Source: JAGOFO01 sp964522105
Lineage (GTDB): Bacteria > Myxococcota_A > UBA9042 > DTJE01
DNA length: 64,000 nt
Assembly: GCA_964522105.1 (NCBI GenBank)
Contig: CAZFVA010000006.1
Location: 1 to 64,000, forward strand
Direction of reading: 5' to 3'
The translations under genes and the position numbers were made by a program. Below the pieces are notes generated by a model that was not told the DNA's origin, did not search any database, and worked only from the letters and a program-made list of their open reading frames with translations. Positions 7,829 to 16,448 of the stretch are shown here, piece after piece; the first letter of the stretch is position 1; every line of letters starts with the position of its first letter.

Positions 7829-9247
7829 TCAGCCCTGAGCCAGCATCTTCTGACCCTTCTCGACGGCCTCGTCAATCGTTCCGACCATCCAGAACGCCTG
7901 CTCGGGCAGATCATCATGCTTGCCATCAAGGATTTCCTTGAACCCCTGAACGGTGTCTTCAATCTTGACGAAGCGGCCTTCCTTGCCTGTGAACTGCTCG
8001 GCAACGAAGAACGGCTGCGACAGGAACTGCTGAATCTTTCTGGCGCGCTGGACCGTCAGTTTCTGGTCTTCGGACAGTTCGTCCATACCAAGAATTGCAA
8101 TGATATCCTGAAGATCGCGGTACTGCTGAATCGCTTCCTGAACGCGGCGCGCGACCCTGTAATGTTCGTCGCCGACGACTGCGGGGTCCAGAATGCGTGA
8201 TGTCGAATCAAGCGGATCGACCGCCGGGTAGATACCAAGTTCGGCAATCTGACGCGACAGAACGGTCGTGGCGTCAAGGTGGCTGAACGTGGTCGCCGGG
8301 GCAGGGTCGGTCAAGTCATCGGCCGGGACGTAAATCGCCTGAACCGACGTAATCGAGCCCTTTTTCGTCGATGTGATGCGTTCTTCCAGTTCTCCAAGGT
8401 CGTATGACAGGGTCGGCTGGTAACCGACTGCTGACGGGATGCGGCCAAGCATGGCGGAAACTTCGGAACCTGCCTGGGTGAAACGGAAAATGTTATCAAT
8501 GAACAGAAGAACGTCCTGTCCTTCTTCGTCGCGGAAATACTCGGCTGCCGTCAGGGCCGTCAGGCCGACGCGGGCACGTGCACCCGGCGGTTCGTTCATC
8601 TGGCCATAGACCAGCGCGGTGCGGTCAATAACGCCCGATTCCTTCATTTCCAGCCACAGGTCGTTCCCTTCACGGGTACGCTCGCCGACGCCGCCGAAGA
8701 CCGACACGCCGCCGTGATGGGTGGCGATGTTGTGGATCAATTCCATGATGATGACGGTCTTGCCAACGCCTGCGCCACCGAAAAGGCCGACCTTGCCGCC
8801 GCGCGGGTAGGGTTCCAGCAGGTCGATGACCTTGATGCCGGTTTCCATCAGCTTGACCGAAACGTCCTGGTCCAGGAAAGACGGCGGCTCGCGGTGAATC
8901 GGGTATCTTTTTTCCGATTCAATCGGGCCCATTTCGTCAACCGGGTGACCAACGACGTTCATAATTCTGCCGAGCGTCGCCTTTCCAACCGGAATTGAAA
9001 TCATTTCGCCGGTATTTTTGGCCGTCATTCCCCGGACAAGACCTTCAGTCGTATCCATTGAAATGCAGCGTGCCGTCGATTCACCGGTGTGCTGGGCGAT
9101 TTCCAGGATCAGGTTGTCTTCCTGGTCGTTGATTGTCGGGTTAGTGACGGTCAACGCCGTGTTGATTTCGGGAATTTTTCCCGGCGGGAAGCGCACGTCA
9201 ACTACCGGACCAATTACCTGGGTTATGACGCCTGTGGTCAATTCCAT
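7829..9247 (-). CDS. atpD: ATP synthase F1 beta subunit (catalytic)
   Basis: The 472-residue catalytic subunit has the Walker A motif GGAGVGKT, the catalytic GERTREGND segment and the ALVYGQMNEPPGAR region, followed by the DELSEDQK segment of the C-terminal helical domain. Length and motif order are normal. It lies between atpG (55 bp) and atpC (20 bp), as in the standard gene order. Confidence 0.98.
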   Translation of the reverse strand: MELTTGVITQVIGPVVDVRFPPGKIPEINTALTVTNPTINDQEDNLILEIAQHTGESTARCISMDTTEGLVRGMTAKNTGEMISIPVGKATLGRIMNVVGHPVDEMGPIESEKRYPIHREPPSFLDQDVSVKLMETGIKVIDLLEPYPRGGKVGLFGGAGVGKTVIIMELIHNIATHHGGVSVFGGVGERTREGNDLWLEMKESGVIDRTALVYGQMNEPPGARARVGLTALTAAEYFRDEEGQDVLLFIDNIFRFTQAGSEVSAMLGRIPSAVGYQPTLSYDLGELEERITSTKKGSITSVQAIYVPADDLTDPAPATTFSHLDATTVLSRQIAELGIYPAVDPLDSTSRILDPAVVGDEHYRVARRVQEAIQQYRDLQDIIAILGMDELSEDQKLTVQRARKIQQFLSQPFFVAEQFTGKEGRFVKIEDTVQGFKEILDGKHDDLPEQAFWMVGTIDEAVEKGQKMLAQG

Positions 9248-9302
9248 AATCGTTCAGCCTCCGAAAACGGGAATTCCCGTCAGTCAATTCATCAAGCGCG
9301 GG

Positions 9303-10169
9303 CTATTTCATTGCCTCTGCGCCAGAAACAATTTCGAGCATCTCGGTAGTAATGGCCGACTGACGGGCTTTGTTGTAAAGCAGGTTCAGTCGCGCAATCA
9401 TCTCGGTCGCGTTCTGTGTTGCGGATTCCATTGCCGTCATTCGCGCGCCCATTTCCGCAGCAAGGGATTCAAGCACAGCGAAGTAAAGCCGAATGTTGAA
9501 ATACATCGGCAGCGCCGCATCCAGAACCCCTTCTATTGAAGGTTCGAACAGAAATTCCTGAAGCATTTCGTCCTGTTCTGTGGGTCCTTCCGGGACGATC
9601 GGCAGCAGTCTTTCGACCACGACCTGCTGCGAAATAGCAGACTTGAATTCGTTGTAAACGACATAAACGGCATCAAGCTTGCCATCCAGAAACTTCGCGA
9701 CCAGTTCGGCGCCGATTTCCGCGACGTGTTCAAACGATGGCGCCGTCAGAACGTCCATGTATTCGGCCGCAATCGGATATGGCCGACGTCGGAAGTAGTC
9801 ACGTCCCTTTTTACCCATCAGCGCCAGTTCGACCTTTTCATGTGCGCCTTCACCGGTCCGCAGATACTTTTCTGCCCGCCGGTTGATGCTGGAATTGAAG
9901 GCGCCGCAAAGGCCGCGGTCAGACGTTATCACGACTATAAGAGCCTTTTCTTCTTCGCGAATCTGCAGCAGTGGATGGGCTTCGTGGTCGGTGCGTTCGG
10001 ACAAATCCCAGATCAGGTCACGCATTCTGTCGGCGTAAGGTTTCGCCTTCAGCATGTTTTCCTGAGCCTTGCGCAGCTTGGAAGCCGCGACAAGCTTCAT
10101 CGCTTTTGTGATTTTCTGAGTGTTACGGACGCCTGCGAGCCGCTTCCGTACTTGTTTTAACGTGGCCAT
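9303..10169 (-). CDS. atpG: ATP synthase F1 gamma subunit (rotor shaft)
   Basis: The 288-residue gamma subunit begins MATLKQVRKRLAGVRNTQKI, the conserved N-terminal helix of the rotor shaft. It contains VVITSDRGLCGAFNSSI in the central Rossmann-like domain and ends with the conserved C-terminal helix that includes NKARQSAITTEMLEIVSGA. It is 39 bp downstream of atpA. Confidence 0.97.
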   Translation of the reverse strand: MATLKQVRKRLAGVRNTQKITKAMKLVAASKLRKAQENMLKAKPYADRMRDLIWDLSERTDHEAHPLLQIREEEKALIVVITSDRGLCGAFNSSINRRAEKYLRTGEGAHEKVELALMGKKGRDYFRRRPYPIAAEYMDVLTAPSFEHVAEIGAELVAKFLDGKLDAVYVVYNEFKSAISQQVVVERLLPIVPEGPTEQDEMLQEFLFEPSIEGVLDAALPMYFNIRLYFAVLESLAAEMGARMTAMESATQNATEMIARLNLLYNKARQSAITTEMLEIVSGAEAMK

Positions 10170-10208
10170 ACAGCCTGCCTGACGCGGGACATTTCCCCGC
10201 GGTTTCCA

Positions 10209-11741
10209 TTACTTAGATGCGAACAGACCCTTAAATTCGGTGATGACCGACACCAACTTCGCCCTGACGTCATTCGTAAGCTCTTTCTTTTCACGGATGA
10301 CCGTGAACAGCTCGGGATATCTGGCGTCAATGAATTCGTGAAGGTCGTGTTCGAACGTCCCTACCTTCGAAATGTCGATGTCCATCAGGAAGCCTTCGTC
10401 GGCTGATCCGGCGAAAAGACTGACGATCTGGCGCTCAACCGGCATCGGCTTGTACTGCGGCTGTTTCAGCAGCTCCATCAAGCGCGCGCCCTTGTCGATC
10501 TGGCGCTTCGTCGATTTGTCCAGGTCAGACGCAAACTGCGCAAACGCAGCCATTTCACGGTACTGGGCCAGTTCCAGGCGCAGCGTACCGGCGACCTTTT
10601 TCATGGCCTTGATCTGGGCGTTTCCGCCGACGCGTGAAACGGACAGACCGACGTTGATGGCCGGGCGGAACCCTTTGTAGAAAAGGTCGGCTTCCAGATA
10701 AATCTGGCCGTCTGTAATGGAAATAACGTTGGTCGGGATGTACGCCGAAACGTCGCCGGCCTGGGTTTCAATAACGGGCAGCGCGGTCAGTGAACCGCCA
10801 CCCAGTTCGTCATTCATCTTTGCGGCACGTTCCAGAAGTCTGGAGTGCAGATAGAAAACGTCGCCGGGGTAGGCTTCGCGTCCCGGCGGACGGCGCAGCA
10901 GCAGTGAAAGCTGACGATACGCAACTGCGTGTTTTGACAGATCATCATAAATAATCAGCGCGTGCTGTCCGTTGTCACGGAAGTATTCGCCGATGGCGCA
11001 ACCGGTAAACGGTGCGATGTACTGCATCGGGGCCGTTTCAGACGCGGTCGCCATGACGATCGTCGTGTATTCCAGGGCGCCGTGCTGACGCAGCTTTTCA
11101 ACGACCTGAGCAACTGTCGAGCGCTTCTGGCCAATCGCGACATAAATACACCAGACTCCGTTGCCGCTTTCGTGGCCCGGTTTCTGATTGATAATTGTGT
11201 CGATCGCGACTGCCGTCTTGCCGGTCTGACGGTCGCCGATGATAAGTTCGCGCTGGCCGCGGCCAATCGGAGTCATCGCGTCGATCGATTTCAGGCCGGT
11301 CTGAAGCGGTTCTTTAACTGGCTGACGAGCGACGATACCGGGTGCCTTGACGTCAATGAATCTGAATTCAGTTGATTCGACAGGTCCCAGACCATCGACC
11401 GGCTGTCCAAGTGCGTTCAGGACGCGGCCTTTGACTGCGGGGCCGACCGGGACGCGGGCAATCTTGCCCGACCGGCGGCATTCGTCACCTTCACGAATCT
11501 TGTTGACTTCACCCAGAAGGGCGACGCCGACGTTTGATTCTTCAAGGTTCAGAACCAGTCCCTGGACCCCGTGCGGGAAGTCCAGAAGTTCGCCTGCCAT
11601 CGCGCCCGACAGACCATAAACACGCGCGATACCGTCGCCGACCGTGATTACAGTGCCGGTTTCCTTGACTTCAACCTGACGGCCGAATTCGCGGATTTCT
11701 TTCTTAAGAATTTCAGTGACTTCTTCAACTCGAAGTTCCAT
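10209..11741 (-). CDS. atpA: ATP synthase F1 alpha subunit
   Basis: The 510-residue alpha subunit carries the non-catalytic nucleotide-binding Walker A motif GDRQTGKT, the ISITDGQIYLE segment and the RPAINVGLSVSRVGG signature with the Arg that reaches into the catalytic site. It starts 6 bp after the atpH stop. Length is typical. Confidence 0.98.
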   Translation of the reverse strand: MELRVEEVTEILKKEIREFGRQVEVKETGTVITVGDGIARVYGLSGAMAGELLDFPHGVQGLVLNLEESNVGVALLGEVNKIREGDECRRSGKIARVPVGPAVKGRVLNALGQPVDGLGPVESTEFRFIDVKAPGIVARQPVKEPLQTGLKSIDAMTPIGRGQRELIIGDRQTGKTAVAIDTIINQKPGHESGNGVWCIYVAIGQKRSTVAQVVEKLRQHGALEYTTIVMATASETAPMQYIAPFTGCAIGEYFRDNGQHALIIYDDLSKHAVAYRQLSLLLRRPPGREAYPGDVFYLHSRLLERAAKMNDELGGGSLTALPVIETQAGDVSAYIPTNVISITDGQIYLEADLFYKGFRPAINVGLSVSRVGGNAQIKAMKKVAGTLRLELAQYREMAAFAQFASDLDKSTKRQIDKGARLMELLKQPQYKPMPVERQIVSLFAGSADEGFLMDIDISKVGTFEHDLHEFIDARYPELFTVIREKKELTNDVRAKLVSVITEFKGLFASK

Positions 11742-11747
11742 ATTCCC

Positions 11748-12302
11748 CTACCTGTTCTGCAGCAAACGGGAACGGAGTGAATCCAGCCAGGTGCGCGTCG
11801 ACAGGTCATAGACCTGGTCCCCGACGGTGACCTGCAAACCGCCCAGCAGGGAAGGGTCCCTTTTCTGGACAAGGATTAACTGTTTACCAAGTTTTGAACC
11901 GATGGCATCCCGGACGGTGGCGACCTGGGCAGCCGTAATGGTCCCGGCGCTCTTGATTTCGCCGCGTGCCCTGCCTGCCCGCTTGTCCTGTTCGTTCCGA
12001 TACGCCGCAATGATCTTTTCAATTCCGGACAGACGGCGTCTTGCAGCCAGAATCGCCAGGAATGACGCCGTTGTCTGGTTCAGTCCAAGTCGCGTCGCCA
12101 GCTCAGCAATAATATTTCTGACCGATTTCACGGGCATCGTCGGGTTATCAAACGCTTCTGCCAGACCGGGTTCGCCCTTGATGACCTGCATGAACTTTTC
12201 AAGATCAGTTATGCAAAGTTCACCGAGCCCGGTTTCAGTGGCGACGTCCAAAAGGGCGCCCGCATATCTTCGTGCCACGACTTCTGATACCGAAATCGCC
12301 AT
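11748..12302 (-). CDS. atpH: ATP synthase F1 delta subunit
   Basis: The 184-residue protein matches the delta/OSCP family. The N-terminal helical bundle starts VVARRYAGALLDVA, and the C-terminal part contains DPSLLGGLQVTVGDQVYDLS, the conserved segment that links F1 to the b stalk. It is 1 bp from the atpF stop, indicating tight coupling. Confidence 0.95.
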   Translation of the reverse strand: MAISVSEVVARRYAGALLDVATETGLGELCITDLEKFMQVIKGEPGLAEAFDNPTMPVKSVRNIIAELATRLGLNQTTASFLAILAARRRLSGIEKIIAAYRNEQDKRAGRARGEIKSAGTITAAQVATVRDAIGSKLGKQLILVQKRDPSLLGGLQVTVGDQVYDLSTRTWLDSLRSRLLQNR

Positions 12303-12303
12303 C

Positions 12304-12861
12304 TTAACCCCTTACTTCCCGGTTTCCGTCGCCGATAATTCTGCGCACCGCTTCATCAGATACAGGGCCGGGCACCACAGTCCCAAGCTTCTTTTCAACG
12401 ATGGCAAGCGCCCTGTTCACCAGGTCTTCAGCCAGTTCGGCCCGGGCCATCAGCGCAGCCTGATTGATCCGCATTTCGGCTTCCCGCGCAATCTTCCCTG
12501 CCGCGACCATCGCTTCACTTTCAAAAGCGCGGCGCTCGGTTTCGCCCATATCGCGGAAGCTCTTTTGAATGGACGCCATCTCGAGATGAATGCCTTTTAT
12601 ATGTTCTTCAGCCGCGGCCAGTTTGGCCGTTGCTTCTTCAAAATCGCGTTTTGCCTGGTCGATCGATGCCTTGACGTCGTCATGGCGTTTAATCAGCGAT
12701 CTGCGGACCAGCGGGACCATGATAATCATTAGTGGAATCATTATGACAAGGAAGTCAGCTATCTGGATTCCAAGTTTCTGCGGGAAGAATTCACCCTTAC
12801 CGGAAGCCAGCGCCATTGCAGGAAACAGTGTCGTCAGAGCCAGCAGAAGTAACGTCTTCAT
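12304..12861 (-). CDS. atpF: ATP synthase F0 subunit b
   Basis: This 185-residue peripheral-stalk subunit has an N-terminal signal-like or membrane segment (MKTLLLLALTTLFPAMALAS), a second hydrophobic helix (LVIMIPLMIIMVPLV) and a long charged coiled coil. The first segment resembles a cleavable signal peptide, as in some deltaproteobacterial b subunits. Its start overlaps the b' stop by 4 bp. With the following b-like gene it would form a b/b' heterodimer. Confidence 0.88.
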   Translation of the reverse strand: MKTLLLLALTTLFPAMALASGKGEFFPQKLGIQIADFLVIMIPLMIIMVPLVRRSLIKRHDDVKASIDQAKRDFEEATAKLAAAEEHIKGIHLEMASIQKSFRDMGETERRAFESEAMVAAGKIAREAEMRINQAALMARAELAEDLVNRALAIVEKKLGTVVPGPVSDEAVRRIIGDGNREVRG

Positions 12862-13340
12862 CTGTTACCTCCTTCAGCGGCATTAAGCTGGCCTTCAATC
12901 AGCGTGGCAAGCTCGGATGCGGGAACGTCAGCATTCATTATGAAGGCGTCACGTTCTGCATTAAGCCCTGCGATTTCTTTGTCAACACGGGCCTGTACGC
13001 GCTCGCGTTCGCGGGAAACCAGTTCATTTCTGACCCTGGTGCCTTCAGCAGCCAGTTTTTTCCGTTCTTCCATGCCTGCCTGACGCGCTTCTTCAAGCCG
13101 TTTGGCCGACGAATCTTCAAGTGCCGCGGCCTTTAACAGCAGGTCAGAGGCCTGTGCCTTCAATCCTGCCGTCGAGCTGTCGCGTCTTTTCAGAAAACGG
13201 GCATATGGTTTGAAAAAGAAGTTAGAAAGCAGAAGGTAAAGAAGCAGAAACATTGCAAGCTGGACCACAAAACTGAGGTCCAGATCAATGACAGCAGCCT
13301 TCAGATATGGGGTTGACCCGATCAGCGCGTATGAAAACAT
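12858..13340 (-). CDS. ATP synthase F0 subunit b' (second b-type subunit)
   Basis: The 160-residue protein has one N-terminal membrane helix (LSFVVQLAMFLLLYLLLSNF), the conserved KPYARFLKRRD segment and a long charged coiled coil, as in b-type stalk subunits. It is the first gene of the operon. A GGAGG core lies about 11 nt upstream of the ATG, slightly far. Two unequal b genes in tandem imply a heterodimeric stalk, known from photosynthetic bacteria and several deltaproteobacterial groups. Confidence 0.88.
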   Translation of the reverse strand: MFSYALIGSTPYLKAAVIDLDLSFVVQLAMFLLLYLLLSNFFFKPYARFLKRRDSSTAGLKAQASDLLLKAAALEDSSAKRLEEARQAGMEERKKLAAEGTRVRNELVSRERERVQARVDKEIAGLNAERDAFIMNADVPASELATLIEGQLNAAEGGNR

Positions 13341-13427
13341 GCCCGAGCGGACCTCCAGTGCCTGAATTTCCTATAAAACTTCATTTGGAAAGTAATGTCC
13401 GGGGACAATTCATTCCATACGGTCGCA

Positions 13428-13456
13428 AAGTTAACTGGCAGACAGTAACCTGTCAA
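13428..13456 (-). promoter_or_regulatory. Candidate sigma70 promoter of the atp operon
   Basis: The minus strand has a consensus TTGACA (13451-13456), 17 nt, then TAACTT (13428-13433). It lies about 90 nt upstream of the first atp gene in the 176-bp spacer behind the NosR-like gene. The -10 match is weak while the -35 is perfect. Confidence 0.4.
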
Positions 13457-13516
13457 GAACGGTTTATTGATCTTGTGAAACAATTAACCGGCTTGAACTT
13501 TCTGCCGTCCCGTTTG

Positions 13517-14749
13517 TCATTCTTCATACAGTTCAGAACACTTTCCGGCCGGAGCGTTTCTACATGATTCACCAGTCTTATCCGCTGGTATACCGATGGT
13601 GAAAGCCTCCAGCAGTTTCCCGGTCGGGCACAGGAATCTGCACCATAATCTGGGGCAGAACATGGATATCACAAGAAAAACTATGGCAATCACGATGGAC
13701 GCGATCGGCGCCGCAGTCAGCGAAAACGCGGCAAAAGGCTCAAACGAAGCCAGATCAAGGCCTGGCCAGACAACCAGAATCCCAAGGATTCCCGACAGGT
13801 AAACAAGTCCCACTATCCGTAGAACTTTTCGAGCCCCGGCCTTCATCGCGAATCTTTTTACAGGGATCTTTGTTGCAAGTTCCGATGCCGCGCCGAACGG
13901 ACAGAGCTGTGAACACCAGAAATGGCGCCCCGTGATAAGCGGAAGCAGAATCGAAAGCGCAAGAACTGTTAGAAGAATCACATTGTTTGCCCGCAGGATC
14001 AGTCCTGGCTCACCGCCGATCCAGGCTGAAAACAAAGCGGTCGAAAGCATGGCGCCCTGCAGGAAGCCAAGAATAACAACGTCGGCGACCAGCAATAAGG
14101 GCCGCATGCGTCTGAACTTACGCGGTTTCAGCCAGCAGATCAGTCCGAAAAGTATAACCAGCAAGGCCGCCGCGTTCCCCACTGTCCAGATTGAATATGC
14201 AGGTGCCGGTTTAAACGACAGATGCGATACCGACCCGAACCCGGCACGTGCGGCCGACAGCACGGCCATGCTTGTGTATGTGGCCCCGGAAACCGCGTCA
14301 ACGTCCTGCCGTGCAAGCGCGTCCGTCGGTTTCAGGCCGTTAAAAGCGTTGAACAGGCCTTTTGCTTTTACTTTATCAATATATGAAGGCGTTTCCTGGT
14401 TGGCCAGCGGTGCGGTCCCGACGATAGTGCCGTCACTGGAAAGAACGATAACGACCGGGACCTTTCCCAGGTAACCTTCGACAAGTCCTGGCATTCCGGT
14501 CGTATCAACGGCGTAACCAACCGGTTTCCCGTCGCGATCCTTAATTTGCACGGTTTTGTTGTCGTAAACAGTAACGGTCGCTGCGTCCGGGGTGACAGTT
14601 TTGATGGCATCAACAAGCGCTCTGACGTTCTGCAGGTCGCCGTGGGCCGGCTTTACCGGCGGTTGATAAAGGAACAGGCGAAGCACGACGATGGCAGCCG
14701 CCACAAGGACCAGAATCATCAGTTTCCACAACAGCTTCTTCAAGATCAT
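13517..14749 (-). CDS. NosR/RnfG-like membrane flavoprotein with 4Fe-4S-type Cys motifs
   Basis: The 410-residue protein combines an N-terminal membrane helix (about 8-26), a periplasmic FMN-binding domain (about 40-175) and about six further membrane helices. The motif SGATYTS at 154-160 is the site where FMN is attached covalently through Thr in RnfG/NqrC/NosR-type domains. Two polyferredoxin-like CX3CP motifs follow: Cys279/Cys283 and Cys370/Cys374. The layout matches NosR/NirI-type transmembrane electron-transfer proteins, shortened and without the C-terminal ferredoxin domain. No nos, rnf or nqr gene is adjacent. It probably moves electrons across the membrane to an unknown periplasmic partner. 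It starts behind a GGGG ribosome site. Confidence 0.82.
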   Translation of the reverse strand: MILKKLLWKLMILVLVAAAIVVLRLFLYQPPVKPAHGDLQNVRALVDAIKTVTPDAATVTVYDNKTVQIKDRDGKPVGYAVDTTGMPGLVEGYLGKVPVVIVLSSDGTIVGTAPLANQETPSYIDKVKAKGLFNAFNGLKPTDALARQDVDAVSGATYTSMAVLSAARAGFGSVSHLSFKPAPAYSIWTVGNAAALLVILFGLICWLKPRKFRRMRPLLLVADVVILGFLQGAMLSTALFSAWIGGEPGLILRANNVILLTVLALSILLPLITGRHFWCSQLCPFGAASELATKIPVKRFAMKAGARKVLRIVGLVYLSGILGILVVWPGLDLASFEPFAAFSLTAAPIASIVIAIVFLVISMFCPRLWCRFLCPTGKLLEAFTIGIPADKTGESCRNAPAGKCSELYEE

Positions 14750-14937
14750 CAGAACCCCGCCATCCGTCCTCTGCCGCCGTCAATTTACAGACAGTGCCCG
14801 GTGCAGGTCAATACCTGTTGCGCCTGTAAAACTACGTTTGGGAAACAGTTATCACGTTCAGGAAACGCTAATCCCGCAGTTGGCGACATCCATCCCGTCG
14901 GAATCGCACCTGATTGGACATAAAACAGGTAATCAAC

Positions 14938-16446
14938 ATGGATATTTCCAAAGGTTCAAATGACGTATGCAAGAACGCAGGTTCCAACTCCGCTTTCGCC
15001 CCCTGCATTGAAGACGCGGTTGACGATCTTCTGGACGTCCTGGCCGACGTTGCGCGTCGTCACAACGGTCGGTCAACCGGGGTCAAACAGGCCGGCAGGG
15101 CGGTTGACCTTTTCATCAGCGGCCTTGAACGCCCGGGTATTCCGGAGTTGCTGAAGAAGCATTGTCAGATTTACGGATCTTCAGCGCAGGGCAAACTTGC
15201 TTCTGCCCACGATGCTGTAATCCTTCTGGTCATTTACCGCCTTTCGACGTGCCCGGTCGTTTCCAGACGTGTACTGGTTGCGGTCGGTGACCTGTCCGGC
15301 GGTGCACCGGCCCAGCAATCAATAACTGCAATTCTGTCGGGTGGTGGATGGGATCCGACTGTTGCAGCCAGATTTCACTCTGAAGCGCCTCTGTTTGCCG
15401 CCGGTTTGATTGCGAATGTCGACGAAAACGCCGGTAGCCCTGTGGCAAAGCTTTTACTGACAACGTCTGGAATGGATTTCATCGGTCGCCATGTAACGGC
15501 ATCCGGGCAGGCAGCCGGCGATTCCAACCCGGTTGCTGGAACGCAGTCGTCCCCGCATCCGGGGACGGTTGAACGTGCTCTGCCTGACGTGTCCGGTTGC
15601 GGCGCGTCATTTGTGGTCGGTTCACCGGCCCTTGATGAGCTTGTTCTTGACGCCACAACACGTAACAAGCTGAAATCAATATGTAATGCTGTCCGTAACC
15701 ATGAAATGGTTTATGAAAAATGGGGGTACAGAAGACTGGTGCCGTATGGTCGCTCCAATACGGTTCTGTTTTTCGGGCCACCCGGAACAGGCAAGACAAT
15801 CTGTGCGTCCGCGATTGCAGCAGAGGTCGGCAGGCCGCTTCTGCGGGTCGATCTTTCAAGCATCTTCAGTAAGTGGGTCGGGGAAACCGAAAAGAATCTT
15901 AAAAAGGTTTTTGACTGCGCGTCTTCAGTTGATGCCGTTCTGCTGTTTGATGAAGCTGACGCCGTTTTTTCCAAGCGCAGCGAGTCGTCCGGTGCTTCCG
16001 ACAAATACGCCAATCTTCAATCCGGCTACCTTCTGCAACGTCTTGAAGCGTTTGATAAAACTGTGATTTTGACCACCAATCTTGCGGAAAACATCGACCC
16101 CGCGTTTATGCGCAGGATTCGGTTCAAGGTCGAGTTTGCGTTGCCCGATGTGACCCTTCGCCGCCAGATGTGGGGCCGGATGCTTGCGCCCCCCGCTCCG
16201 GTTGACAGTCATATCCAGTCGGTAATTGATGATCTGGCCGATCGATGGGACTTTTCACCTGCCTTGATATCAAACACGTGTCTGCGGGCCGCGTTTGAAG
16301 CTGCTGCGCAAAACACCACGATCAGCGGTGACATGCTTCATGCGGCCGCGTTGCAGGAGGCGTCCGAAGGTGGCGTTCTGGTTCGCTCAACGCGAAAACG
16401 CGCCGCCTTGAAGATGGAGGATGCGGCGACAATTACGGTGGATTGA
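14938..16446 (+). CDS. AAA+ ATPase resembling those of contractile injection systems
   Basis: The 502-residue protein (start ATG 14938; an in-frame TTG at 14914 is possible) has a diverged N-terminal helical region (about 20-200) and a C-terminal AAA+ module. Walker A is GPPGTGKT (about 280-287), Walker B LLFDEADA, sensor 1 is in ILTTNLAENID, and an Arg pair follows in FMRRIRF. The wording of the AAA domain (KWVGETEKNL, YLLQRLEAFD, NIDPAFMRR) is very close to the ATPase that accompanies extracellular contractile injection systems (Afp15/PVC15 type) and related CDC48-like proteins. No sheath, tube or baseplate gene is in the window. It converges on the 16449 gene with a 2-bp gap. Confidence 0.8.
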   Translation: MDISKGSNDVCKNAGSNSAFAPCIEDAVDDLLDVLADVARRHNGRSTGVKQAGRAVDLFISGLERPGIPELLKKHCQIYGSSAQGKLASAHDAVILLVIYRLSTCPVVSRRVLVAVGDLSGGAPAQQSITAILSGGGWDPTVAARFHSEAPLFAAGLIANVDENAGSPVAKLLLTTSGMDFIGRHVTASGQAAGDSNPVAGTQSSPHPGTVERALPDVSGCGASFVVGSPALDELVLDATTRNKLKSICNAVRNHEMVYEKWGYRRLVPYGRSNTVLFFGPPGTGKTICASAIAAEVGRPLLRVDLSSIFSKWVGETEKNLKKVFDCASSVDAVLLFDEADAVFSKRSESSGASDKYANLQSGYLLQRLEAFDKTVILTTNLAENIDPAFMRRIRFKVEFALPDVTLRRQMWGRMLAPPAPVDSHIQSVIDDLADRWDFSPALISNTCLRAAFEAAAQNTTISGDMLHAAALQEASEGGVLVRSTRKRAALKMEDAATITVD

Positions 16447-16448
16447 AT

